From positions 318,773,001 to 318,837,000 of the forward strand of contig CM038214.1 of NCBI GenBank assembly GCA_021442155.1: DNA of 64,000 nt, given 5' to 3'. The DNA is from Cymbidium sinense (taxonomy: Eukaryota; Streptophyta; Magnoliopsida; Asparagales; Orchidaceae). Of the stretch, positions 35,101 to 46,328 are shown one piece after another. A program made the position numbers and the translations under genes. The notes below the pieces were generated by a model, which was not told where the DNA came from, searched no databases, and worked only from the letters and a program-made list of their open reading frames with translations. Position 1 is the stretch's first letter; every line of letters starts with the position of its first letter.

Positions 35101-37620
35101 AAATAAACTTAAATAAAGAACCTAAACCAAAATAAATAAACTAAACTAAATAAAAAAATGAACCTAAATAAAAATAAAAAATAAAATAAACTAAAATAAA
35201 TAAAAAATGAACTAAATAAACCTAAACCAACCAGTTTGCTTAATTTTTTTTAAAAAAATACTAAACCCTAAACCTTGAACCATAAACCATAAACCCTAAA
35301 CCCTAAACCCTAAACCTTAACCCTAAACCCTAAACCCTAAACCCTAACCCTAACCCTAAACCCTAAAACCCTAAGCCCTAAAACCCTAAACCCTAAAGCC
35401 TAAACCCTAAACCCTAAACCCTAAACTAACTCTAAATCCTAAGTTAAACTTAAACCATAAACCCTAAACTCTAAACTAACCGGAAACCCTATGCTAACCC
35501 TATATCCTAGACCATAAACCCTAAAAACCTTAAACCCTAAACCCTAAACCCTAAACCCTAAAAACCTAAAAACTTAAACCTTAACTCAATAAAACCAAAA
35601 AATAAAATTAATAAAAAAACCAAAACCTAAATAAAATAAAAAAATAAACTAAAAGAAAAACATAAACTAAAAATTAAACCTAAACCTAAAAATAAAATAA
35701 AATGAAAATAAAAACTAAATAAAATAAAATAAATGAAAACCTAAAATAAACCTAAAAATAATAATTAAACATAATATAAAAATTAAATAAACCTAATATA
35801 AAATAAAATAAAAACTAAATAAAAACCTAAACATAAAAAATAAACCAAAATATAAAGAAAAAAAAATAAAGCATAAACCCTAAACTAAAAAAACCTAAAC
35901 CTAAACTAAAAAAATAAAATAAACCTAGAATAAACTTAAAATAAAATAAAATAAAATACAAACTAAATAAAAAAAAACCTAAAAAAGTAAACCTATAAAT
36001 AAAATAGTAAAAAAAATTAAAAAATACCCTAAACACTAAACTAAAAAAATAAAACTAAACCTGAAATAGACTAAAACTAAACCCTAAACTAAATAAAAAA
36101 AACTAAAAATAAACCTAAACCTAAGCTAGAAAATAAAACCAAAAAATAAACCTAAAATAAAAACCTAAAAAAATAAATTGAAAACATAAAAATAAACATA
36201 AAAATAAAAAATAAAAGCTAAACGTAAAAAAATAAAATAAAAATTAAACTGAACTAAGAAAAATAAACATAAACCTAAACATAAACAAAAAAAACAAACT
36301 AAAATAGAAAACATAAACTAAAATAAATAAAACTAAAATAAATAAACCAAACTAAATAAAAATTAAAAATAAAACAAAACTAAATTAAAAAAATAACTTA
36401 AATAAACTAAATAAGCCTAAACCTACCGGTTTACTTAACTTTTTTTTAAAACAAACACTAAACCCTTAACCCTAAACCCTAAATCCTAAACCTACAACTA
36501 TAAACCCTAAATCATAAACCCTAAACCTTAAAAAAAACCCCCACACTCCCTGGGCCACCTACTAAACTCTAAACTAACCACTGACCACTTTCCAATAAAC
36601 CCCAGATCACACCACTGACTCTAAAATACTATCCTAAACTCTAAACTACAAAACCACCAATCCTAAACCAATCCTAAACCCTACCCTGAAACTCCTAAAG
36701 CCTAAAGCCTGACTAAACCCTAAATCCTAAACCACTAACCCCAAACCCACCAAAACTCAAAAACCCCTAAACCCACCAACACCTTAAAACCTAAACCTAA
36801 TCTAAATAAATAATAAAAATAAAATAAATAAATAAACATAAACCAAAATTAAATTAAAACCTAAATTAAAACCTAAACCTAAACCTAAAAGTAAAATAAA
36901 ATTAAAAATAAAAATAAACTAAAATAAAATAAAGAAAAATATAAACTAAACTAAAAAATAAAATAAACCTAAGAATATGAAATCTTAATAAATAGAAGCT
37001 AAACATGAAATAAAATAAAATAAAATAAAATAAAGCCTAAACATAAAAATAAACCTAAACCAACTAACAAAACCTAAACCTAAAATAAAATAAAATAAAC
37101 TTAAATTAAAATAAACTAAAATTAAAACCAAAATAAATAAACATAAACATAAATTAAAAAATAAAACCTAAACAAAAAAATTAAACAAAAATAAAACTCA
37201 ACTAAAATATAAACCTAAACCTAAAACTAAACTTATAAAATAAACTAAAATAAAAAACCCAAACTAAATTAAATAAACCTAAAATAAATAATCTAAACTA
37301 AATAAAAATAAAAAAATGAACTTCAATAAAAAAATAAACCAAATAAACCTAAATCCTAAACCCTAAACCCTAAAGGTTAAACCCTAAAACTAACCCTAAA
37401 CCCTTAAAAAACCCAAAACCTAAAACCCAAAACCTTAAACCCGAAACCATATACCGTAAACCCTAACCATAAACCCTAAACCCTAAAAGCTTAAACGCTA
37501 AACCCAAAACCCTAAACCCAAAAACCTTAAACCTAAACCCTAAATCCTAAACCCTAAACCCAAAACTTGAAACCCCAAACTCTAAACCTAAACCTGAGGG
37601 AACTTAATAAGTTAAGAAAT
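32182..37620 (+). repeat. Telomere-like higher-order satellite, segment 4
   Basis: Boxes lie at 33,310, 34,382 (AATTTACATAATTT), 35,233 and 36,428. A further box is expected near 37,345 but seems deleted (CCAAATAAACCTAAATCC). CCCTAAA blocks: 32,200-32,470, 33,345-33,600, 34,400-34,570, 35,255-35,570, 36,440-36,790 and 37,350-37,600. The conserved A-rich landmark CCTAAGAATAAAAAA recurs at about 33,785 and 34,760, with a variant near 36,968. The 36,540-36,790 block is oddly C-rich and irregular. An open frame at 35,827-36,036 on the - strand is Phe/Tyr-rich low-complexity sequence and not a gene. Confidence 0.9.
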
Positions 37621-38006
37621 TGTGGTGGTGGGGGATCTGAAGGTGTTGGTTGATATGGAGGTCATGGTCAGAGAAGTGGTTATTATGGAGGTAGGAGGAG
37701 CAATGGAGGTTACAGCCGTGGTGTTGGTGGAGGGAGAGATCGGGGATACGATGGTGGATCTAGCTACACGAGAGGTCGGGGTGGTTTTGATGGGAACTAG
37801 AGAAACTGAAGAACAAGTGATCCGATCTGTTGCTTATGGAACTGTCTTTACAATATAGACAATTTTAATTATCTAGGGTTTTTGATTTGCACTATGCGTG
37901 CTCATTTTTGATCTATGTCCTCACTTATGTCTTAGAAAACTTGGTGTGTTACTTGGTTGATGAAATCAAAAAGAAGAAATGTTGAATATGAATTTGTTCT
38001 CTATTA
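37621..38006 (+). pseudogene. Fragment G4 of the glycine-rich RNA-binding protein gene
   Basis: The RRM end is lost; the frame starts in the glycine-rich tail (GGGGSEGVG, stop, YGGHGQRSGYYGGRRSNGG, YSRGVGGGRDRGYDGGSSY, TRGRGGFDGN*RN*) with the stop at 37,807-37,809. The 3' UTR runs to TCTCTATTAAAAAAA at about 38,006. The GRRSNGG and GGGRDRGYDGG repeats show the tail clearly. A frame from 37,622 that gives a 78-residue Val/Met-rich product is the wrong frame. The left flank differs from the other copies (a short GAGGGAACTTAATAAGTTAA sequence), so it is rearranged there. Confidence 0.87.
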
Positions 38007-40217
38007 AAAAAAAACTAAAAAATAAAAACCCTAAACCCTATGCCCTAAAAATCCTAAACCCTAAACTCTAAAACCTAAACCCTAAACCTTATACCCTAAA
38101 CCCTAAACCCTAAACCCTAAACCCTAAAAAGCTAAAAACCTAAACCTAAATAAAATAAAACCTAAAAATAAAATAAATAAAAAACCTAAACCAAAATAAA
38201 CTAAAAAAGTAAAATAAAATAAAAGCATAAACTAAAACATATGCCTAAACCTAAACCTAAACCTAAAAACAAAATAAAATAAAAATTAAAAACTAAACTA
38301 AAAGAAAATAAATAAAAACCAAAACTAAACTAAAAATAATAACCTAAAATAAAAAATTAAACCTAAAATAAAAATAAAATAAACCAAAAAAAAAAATAAA
38401 AAATAAAAACTATGTAAAACTAAACCTAAAAAATAAACCTAAAAATAAATAAAAAATAAAACCTAAACCCTAAAGTTAAAAAAAATACCTAAACCTAAAA
38501 TAAAAATAAAATAAATCAAAACCTAAACTAAAATAAATAAAACCTAAACCTAAACCTAAAATAAAATAAACTTATGTTTAAACCGAAACCCTTAATAAAA
38601 TAAAATAAAGTAAAAATAAACCTAAACCTAAATTAAAAAATAAAACCTAAAAATACACCTAAAATAAAAACGTAAAACTTAAACCTAATAAAATAAAATA
38701 AAAACCTAAACCTAAACAGAAAAATAAAAATATAAAAAATAAAACCTAAAAAATAAAATAAAAGTGAAACTAAACTAAAAAATAAACCTAAACTTAAAAA
38801 TTAAACTAAAATTAAAAACCTAAACTAAAATAAATAAGCCTAAAAGAAATAAACTAAACTAAAAAAAATAAAAAATAAACCTAAATAAAAATGAAAAATA
38901 AAAAAACTAAAATAAATAAAAAATATACTAAATAAACCTAAACCTACTAGTTTACTTAATTTTAAAAAAAACCTAATCTTAAACTCTAAACCTTAAAACT
39001 AACCCCACCTCTAGCTTAAATCCCTAAACCCTAAACTTTAAACCCCCCCAAACTGACCCTCCAAACCCTGACCCACCCAAGCCCTAAACCTTCCCTAAAC
39101 CTACTTCTAAACTTTAAACCCTAAACCATAAACCCTAAAAATAAAAAACCCTGACCCCTGACTAAACTAGATAAAATCTAAAAATAAATAAATAAATAAA
39201 ACATAAACCTAAATAAAATCAAAAAATAAAATAAAATTAAAACCTAAACTAAAACCTAAACCTAAACCTAAACCTAAACTTAAACCTAAACATAAACATA
39301 ATTCTAAAATAAAAAATAAAACAAAATAAATGAAAACCTAAACTTAACTAAAAAATAAAACTAACCTAAAAAAACTAAAATAAAATAAAAAATAAACATA
39401 AAATAAAAATAAAATAAACCTAAAATAAAAAAAATAAAAACTAAATAAAAACCTAAACCTAAAAAATAAACCTAAAAGAAAAATCTAAAAATAAATAAAA
39501 AACCTAAACCCTAAACTAAAAAAAAGTTAAACCTAAAATTAACAAAATAAAATAAACCTAAACCTAAACTAAAATAAACTAAACTAAAATAAATAATACC
39601 TAAACCTAAACCTAAAATAAACTAAACCTAATCCTAAATTAAACTAAACCTAAACCCTAAACTAAATAAAATAAAACAAGGTAAAAATAAATCTAAACCT
39701 AAACTAAAAAATAAAACCTAAAAATAACCCTAAAATAAAAACGTGAATCATAAACTTCAAAAAATAAAATAAAAACATAAACCTAAACATAAAAATAAAA
39801 AATAAAACCTAAACCTATAAAATAAAATAAAAATATAACTAAAATAAAAAAGAAACATAAACCTAAACCTAAACCTAAAAAATAAAATGAAATAGAAAAC
39901 CTAAACTAAAATGAATAAATCTAAAATAAATAAACTAAATAAAATAAAAATAAAAAATAAACCTAAATAAATAAAATATATAATAAACTAAAATAAATAA
40001 AATATAAACTAAATAAACTAAATAAACCTAAACCCACAGGTTTACTTAATTTTTTTAAAAAAATCCTAAACCCTAAACCCTAATCTCGAAACCTTAAATC
40101 CTATGCCCTAAACCCTAAACCTACAATCCTAAATGTTAAACCCTAAACCTTGAAAAACCCTAAACCCTAAATTAATGCTAAACCCTAAACCCTAAACCAT
40201 AAAACCCTAAACCCTAA
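38007..40217 (+). repeat. Telomere-like higher-order satellite, segment 5
   Basis: CCCTAAA blocks at 38,025-38,130, 38,970-39,150 and 40,070-40,217 alternate with A-rich blocks. Boxes stand at 38,949 and 40,039. The block at 38,990-39,180 contains C runs and CCACC/GACCC words not seen elsewhere. It ends at CCCTAA|GAATGGG, the start of G5. No genes are seen. Confidence 0.9.
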
Positions 40218-40698
40218 GAATGGGCAAAACTTTGACGGCAGGAACATCACTATCAACTTGGCTCAATCTAGATCTGGTGGTGGAGACGAAGGTGGAGGTG
40301 GCAATTATTGTAGGGGTGGTGGTGGATCTAGAGATCCTGGTGGATATGGAGGTGTTGGTTACAGTAATGGTGGTTATGGAGGTGAGATGAGTGATAGAGG
40401 TTACAGTCGTGGTGGTGGTGGAGGGAGAGTTTGAGGATATGATTGCAGATCCCGCTACATGAGAGGCGGGGGTAGTTCTGATGGGAACTGGGTAAACTGA
40501 AGAATGGATGATCCGATCTACTTCTTATGGAATTGTGTCTTTTTAGTAGAGACGATTCTACTTATCTTGGGTTTTTGATTTGCTCTATGGGTGCTCATTT
40601 TTTATTTATGTCATCGCTTGTGTCTTAGAAAACTTGGGGTGCTACTTGCTTGATGAAATTGAAAAACAAATGTTGAATCTGAATTTGATCTCTGTTAA
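40218..40698 (+). pseudogene. Fragment G5 of the glycine-rich RNA-binding protein gene, best preserved
   Basis: In frame from 40,219: NGQNFDGRNITINLAQSRS, the RRM end, then a long uninterrupted glycine-rich tail (GGGDEGGGGNYCRGGGG, GGYGGVGYSNGGYGGEM, RGYSRGGGGGRV), a single TGA, then GYDCRSRYMRGGG and SSDGNWVN with the stop at 40,498-40,500. Apart from that one stop (CGA to TGA would explain it) the whole reading frame is open. The 3' UTR runs to about 40,698. The missing first part of the RRM and promoter means it cannot make a normal protein. It is the clearest evidence for the origin of all seven fragments. Confidence 0.92.
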
Positions 40699-41128
40699 AA
40701 ACAACCTTAAATCCTAAAACCTAAACCCTCATCTTTAAACCCTAAATTAAAACATAAACCTTAAACTTAAAACTTAAACCATAAACCCTAAACCCTAAAC
40801 CCTAATCCCTAAATCCTACCTAAACCAACCTAAACCCTCTAAAATCTAAACTCTAAACCCTAAACCCTAAAACCACACTCTTACCACAAACCCTGCTTTC
40901 AACCTAAACTAAATATACAACCCTAAACCCTAAACTCTCCATAAACCCCAAAAACCCTAACCCAAAACTAACCTAAACCTACCTACCCTAAACCCTAAAC
41001 ATTGAATAAAGATGCCATTAGGAGTAGATCTAAAGAATGACCTAATCCTAACATAGTTATGGAAGCTAAACAAAATGTCTTCAAGAGACTTTCTCTTAAG
41101 TATTAGAGATTTAAATACCCTAAACCCT
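40699..41128 (+). repeat. Telomere-like block and short unclassified stretch
   Basis: Degenerate CCCTAAA sequence to about 41,008, C-rich and irregular around 40,800-40,990. Then about 100 bp of ordinary-looking sequence (GATGCCATTAGGAGTAG...) that I cannot place, and a last CCCTAAACCCTAACCCTAAA at 41,119-41,138 leading into the AT-rich satellite. Confidence 0.7.
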
Positions 41129-42640
41129 AACCCTAAATCATATTATAATACCATATATTATAGTATAATGTAGCATAATATATTCTAGCATGTAGTGATG
41201 TGTTTTTGAATGTTATAAGATGTTTTGAAATGTTTTAGTATATTATGATATTGTGCCCTATAGTCTATATTAATATAAATCATAAAAATATTGATTTGAT
41301 AAATTAGATGATAAAATTTGTTAAATTTGAAGTGGGAATTAGGTTATAGTACCAAAGGTGTGCTACGCTACTTGTAGTCTAAAAAGTAAGATTTTATGTT
41401 CAAAATAAATATTATTTGTTGTAGCATAGTATAGCATCATATATCATAATATATTGTTCTGTGCATATTAGATTCTTTTAGTATTTTACAACTTTGCAGT
41501 CGAGCCTACAATAGCATTATTTATAAAAATATTGATTTAGACTTTAAAATGGTTGAATTTGGCCAAATTCATAATAGGTAGAGCATGGCATCATAATATA
41601 TTATTTCAATTAAAATATGTAAGTGATAAGACTAAAATATATAGTTATTTATTATTTAGACAAATTTTATGATTTCTTTATCTTAAGCAATCCTTTGTGA
41701 TATGATATGCAATATAATATAATATAATATGGTATAATGTATTATAATATAGGATGTCATAACAAAGTGTAGCATCATGCATTATAACATACTATTGTGT
41801 ATTACTACTTATTTTTTTAGCATATTTTAGTTTGTTATAGTATGATGTAGTAGAGTTTGTACTGGTATAATTCATAAAAATACTAATTTATAGGCTGAGA
41901 TGATGGAATTTGGCCAAATTTAAGGTAAGCTTTAGGGAACATCATTGGGGGTGTGCTATTTTGTGTCATTTAATCAAAAGAATGGAATTTTGCATCCAAA
42001 ATAAATGTTCATTTTTCAACCAAATTTTATAAATTTTTTACTTATAGTGATTCATTTTAAGGTGTAATGTAAGATAATATATTATATGAAGGCATATTAA
42101 AAATATAATGAACATAACAATATAACTTCACATATATATATTTATATGAATGTGGTGGTGTGTTACTAAATGATATTGTACATTTTAGTATGTTTTACTT
42201 TTGTTATAATACATTGGGTCAAAACTCATAAAAATGTTAATTTGAAGGTTGAGATAGTAGAATTTGGCCAAATTCATGGCACACACTAAGAAGCAACACC
42301 AAAATTATTCTATTTTGTACCATTTTTAATAGAAAAATAACAATTTTACATCCAAAATGAACATTATTCATATTTTGAGAAAATTTTATTATTTTTTCCT
42401 TTTAAGTGATTCTAATGAAGTTTAATGTTAAACAATATATTATATTATAGCAAGTTATAATATAACATCATATATTATAATATAATATAGTGTGTTAATT
42501 CACATTATAATATGTTTAGCATGATATTGTATAGTTATTTTGAGCTTCCACCATCACAAATCATAAAATGTTGATTACAATGTTTAGATGATGTAATTTT
42601 AATAAATACATGGTTAGGCTTTTGGTTGAAGTATTAAAGG
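41129..42640 (+). repeat. AT-rich satellite, period about 352 bp, degenerate
   Basis: Three units carry the exact 14-bp palindrome AATTTGGCCAAATT at 41,556-41,569, 41,907-41,920 and 42,261-42,274, so the spacing is 351 and 354 bp. It is preceded each time by an ATAAAAAT(A/G)(T/C)T(G/A)ATTT word. More diverged units start near 41,278 and 42,559. Between palindromes lie TATTATAATATA-like stretches and TCCAAAATAAA. No coding signal. It is unlike the telomere-like satellite and has no counterpart elsewhere in the window. Its family is not recognised. Confidence 0.8.
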
Positions 42641-42654
42641 TGAGCATAAGAGAA

Positions 42655-45249
42655 TAACTAAGATTTGATGAGAATTCCATGTCAAGGACATGGAGGAAGA
42701 TCCGCTAGGGGATCACACAAGCATTGGACATGACATGTGAGGGGTATATATCGAGGGCATAAAAGAAAAAAAATATGTTGGGGATAAGGTTTGAATTTGA
42801 TTTGATTATATGATTTATGGAAAGAAGATCCACTGGGAATAAGAATCTATATTCCACTTGGTATTAAGATTGAATTGACTTTAATTTATTTTGTTTTAAT
42901 TGATGTGGAGGCATATCTACTAGAGATATGGGCTTGAGTCCCGTAGGGATCGGGTATATGAACCTTCCAATAGGGAAGCATGTTTGGGATATCTATTAGA
43001 GATTGGGATTTGAGTTTGATTTCATAGATTTGTTTGAGGATGTATCCATTGGGGATAAGAGTTTGGTTGGACTTCTTTGATTTAGACTCTACTGGGGGAG
43101 TTGGTTTAATTTGGCTTCACTACGGAGGTTGGTTTTGAATTTAATTTATTTGCTTAACTTGTTTATATATGATTTGGGGCTCCACTAGGGAGAATGGTGT
43201 GATTTAACTCCATAGGGCAAAATTAGATTGGGTTTAATTTAATATGAGTTAATGTATGGACCCTATTAGTTTACAATGGACCCACTGAGAAGGGGCTATA
43301 TCAACCTTGACCTACCTCAGGTTTACAAATCTAAAGGGATAGTCTACCAGCTGTGAAGTAGAGCTTATCAACCTAAGGGGTTGCCTTTCGATGTGCAATG
43401 GCTATGCTAGGAAGAAGGCATAGCAGACTTACCTCTTCCAAAGCGAGGAACAACCACTAGGGTGACCTGTTAGATACATAATAAATCGAACATGACCTAG
43501 GGAGACTACTGAGTGAATGCCACTGGGGACTTATGTCAACTCAAAAGTAGTTAGGATAAATCTTAACTTAATTTCATGTGATTTGATATGGTTTGTTTGG
43601 TTTAGTTTGATTTTGAATTTAGGGAATATCTACTGGGGATGTGAGCTCGATCAAATTTGATAGTTTTAATTTATGGACCATGTCGGGTTGCGATGGACCC
43701 ACTGAGAAGGCACTATATCGGACTTGTCCTACCTCAGATTTATAAATCCAAACAGATAGTCTACTTGCTGTGGGGTAGAGCTAGCCAACCTAAGGGGTTT
43801 CCTTTCAGTGTGCAAACACTGTGCTAGGAAGAAGGCATAGAAGACTTACATATTCTAAAGTAGGGAACAACCTCTGGGGAGACCTATTTGTAGCACAATA
43901 AATCGAACCCGACTTAGAGGCTACTATTGAGTGAATGACACTAAGGACTTATATCAACTCAAGAGTAATCAAGTGTTTCTTATAGGGAGTTTTGCTGACA
44001 CTTCCCTAAAGATAGGATGTCTTCTTGGGAATAGGCACTTATAGGGGTGTCTTCCTAATCCACAAGTGAATATATATTTTATCTATATGTTTGCAGGGAC
44101 CCTATTGGTGTGCAACGGACCACACTGAGAAGGGGCTATATCATCCTTGGCCTATCTTAGATTTACTAGACCAAGGGAGAATCTGCACATCCACAAGATG
44201 GATTCTCCAACCACAGGGGTGGTTACTAGGAAAGGGGATATGTCCAATCCAATAGTAACTCGAGTAGTGTCTAAATGGGGTTGCAAAGGATGTGATCCAC
44301 ATATAGTACCCATAAGGGAGGTGCTGCTAGGGGCAATATCTTGAGCCCTAGAAAAGAACGCCTATATGTGTACGATGGCCAACTTAAGAAGAAATCATAA
44401 CGGACTTACATCTTCAATGAGTGGTGTATCCTAAGGTGTGATAACCAACCAACTTAAGGTGTATCCGTCAGCATGAGTGGTGTATTCATCAGCATAGTGA
44501 GAACCAACCAACCTAAGGAGCCCATCAATGTGCAATGATCAATCTAGAAAGAAAGCATGTAAGCTTACAAATTTCCAAGCGGAATTGATCATCAGGATAG
44601 CCTGTCATTGGCGGGACAAATGCTATCTGACCTAGAGCGACTACTAAGCGGGGAGCCCCGAGGAAGGACTGGACCCAAACTTGAAGTAGTGAAGAGGGAA
44701 GGCACCGCTAGGGGACTTATCCTAAACCTCGAATATACTTGACCCAGTCAGTGCATGAAGGCTAATCCAAGAAGAAAGTGTAGCAGACTCACATGCTCTT
44801 AAATGAAGCCAACATGAGATAGCTTACCAGCCACGCAGTAAGGCCTACAAATCTAACAAGATGCTTGTTGGTATGCGGTGCCCAAGTAAGAAAGGAAAGT
44901 GTAGCATACTTACATCCTCCAAAGCAAGAAAACCACTAGTGTGACACACTAGCAGGGTAGCACGTCAGCCAGACCTAGAGCAGCTACTGAGTGAGTGCCA
45001 CTAGGGGCATTATCTCAACTTAGAGTATCTCGAGACAAAAGATATATGTTTATTTTATATGTTTGTGTATAGTTTATGTTTGTGTTATGTCGATGAAGGA
45101 TAGGATGTCGTTCATGTTCCTTACACCTACCCTAAACACTTAGTGGCAGATTGACAAATAAGAATACTTTCAACATGGAAGAGATTGAATTCAAAATGGA
45201 ATTTTTATTGATGATTATTATTTTCAAACATGATTTATAATATTTTTTA
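42655..45249 (-). repeat. 3' non-coding region of Tat-lineage element B
   Basis: Reverse complement of the type of region that follows integrase in element A. It begins at CCATGTCAAGGACATGG (matches about 8,820-8,840 of A) and runs to the integrase end. Internal units of about 420 bp are marked by GGACCC...CACTGAGAAGG and CTATATC at about 43,258, 43,676 and 44,097. Open frames such as 44,147-44,344 lie inside these units and recur at 53,349 only because of the later duplication. No polypurine tract or matching - strand LTR is found on the left; the AT-rich satellite follows instead. Confidence 0.75.
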
Positions 45250-46320
45250 GTAGAGCCCATTGGTTGGAAGCATTGGGCACTCTGCCTTATGATTAATAAG
45301 TTAATAAGATCCTCCTTGGTAGGACTTCTCTATGGAAAAATGCCCTTCCCAAGTGGATTCAAACATTCCTCTCATCTTACGACGGGCAATAATCGATCTC
45401 CTTAGAAGTAAAATAAGCTCTCCTACTTGAAAAGCTATAGGACAAACTAACTTGTTGTGAGCCTGAATCATTTTAGCTTTGTATAACTAGAGGTATTTGC
45501 ATTCCCGTAGTCATCTCTCCACCAAACCTTTGAGCTGTTCTAATCACAACTTAGCATTCTACTCTATTATAATCTTGCTACCCATAGCTATCCTTAATCA
45601 TGGGAGTAGGACTTCTAATGGTAGAATGACTTCGGACCCATACACTAAGGAGAAAGGAGTAGACTAAGTTGGAGATCTATATATGGTGAGGTAGGACCAC
45701 AAGGCTTCAACTAACTACTCATGTCACTATCGCTTATTATTGTCGAGTATCCTTTTGAGTATTTGTATGAGAGTTTTGTTGAAGGCTTCTGCTAAGCCGT
45801 TTGCCCTCGGGTAGTTGATGGTAGAATATCTTTAATCTATGATGTGTCTATGGGCAAAGTTGTTGATTTCAATACTCTTGAATGTAGTACCATTATTAAA
45901 TATAATTTATCGAGGCACTCCAAACCTATAAACTATATGGTTTCTAAAAAATTAGAGCACATGTTGAGTTGTGCCTCTTTGAGCAGAATCACATTCTCCC
46001 ATTTGGAAAAGTAGTTAGTAGCAGTTAAGATGAACTGATGACCCTTGGAAGTAGGAGGATCAATCGGACCCACTATGTCGGTACCCTAACGCTCAAATGG
46101 CCATGAGGCCAATGTGTCAATGCAATCTTTGATCATCGATGGCCATTAGTATCTTAGTCTCTTGATCTTGTCTTTCATCTTCTGATCAGAATGGTTGGCC
46201 CCACATAATCTTGAGTATACCTCGATCATGATCTTATGGGATTTTTGCTTGTCTAAATAACATAACCCGATATGATCGAAAGATCGTTGATACAAGACAT
46301 CATCCACAAGAGTGTATGAA
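45250..46320 (-). pseudogene. Integrase remnant (element B)
   Basis: On the - strand the catalytic core shows FGVPR*II (near 45,910), a DNGT second-Asp motif, and RANGLAEAFN near 45,785-45,805, with the catalytic Glu kept. The C-terminal domain (HLGRAFFHREVLPRR) ends at about 45,250. Frame breaks and stops are frequent. About 73 bp present in copy C are missing at about 46,112, so B and C differ by a deletion after duplication. N-terminal zinc-binding part is not readable. Confidence 0.82.
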
Positions 46321-46328
46321 AGTGCTCT

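Noticed and set aside
35827..36036. 69-residue Phe/Tyr-rich frame on the - strand
   Set aside because: It lies wholly inside the A-rich satellite; the residues simply reflect TTT/TAT codons of the reverse strand. No conservation between units.
44147..44344. Conserved 65-residue frame repeated at 53,349-53,546
   Set aside because: It lies in the non-coding 3' repeat region on the strand opposite to the element; its conservation comes from the recent 9.2 kb duplication, not selection.
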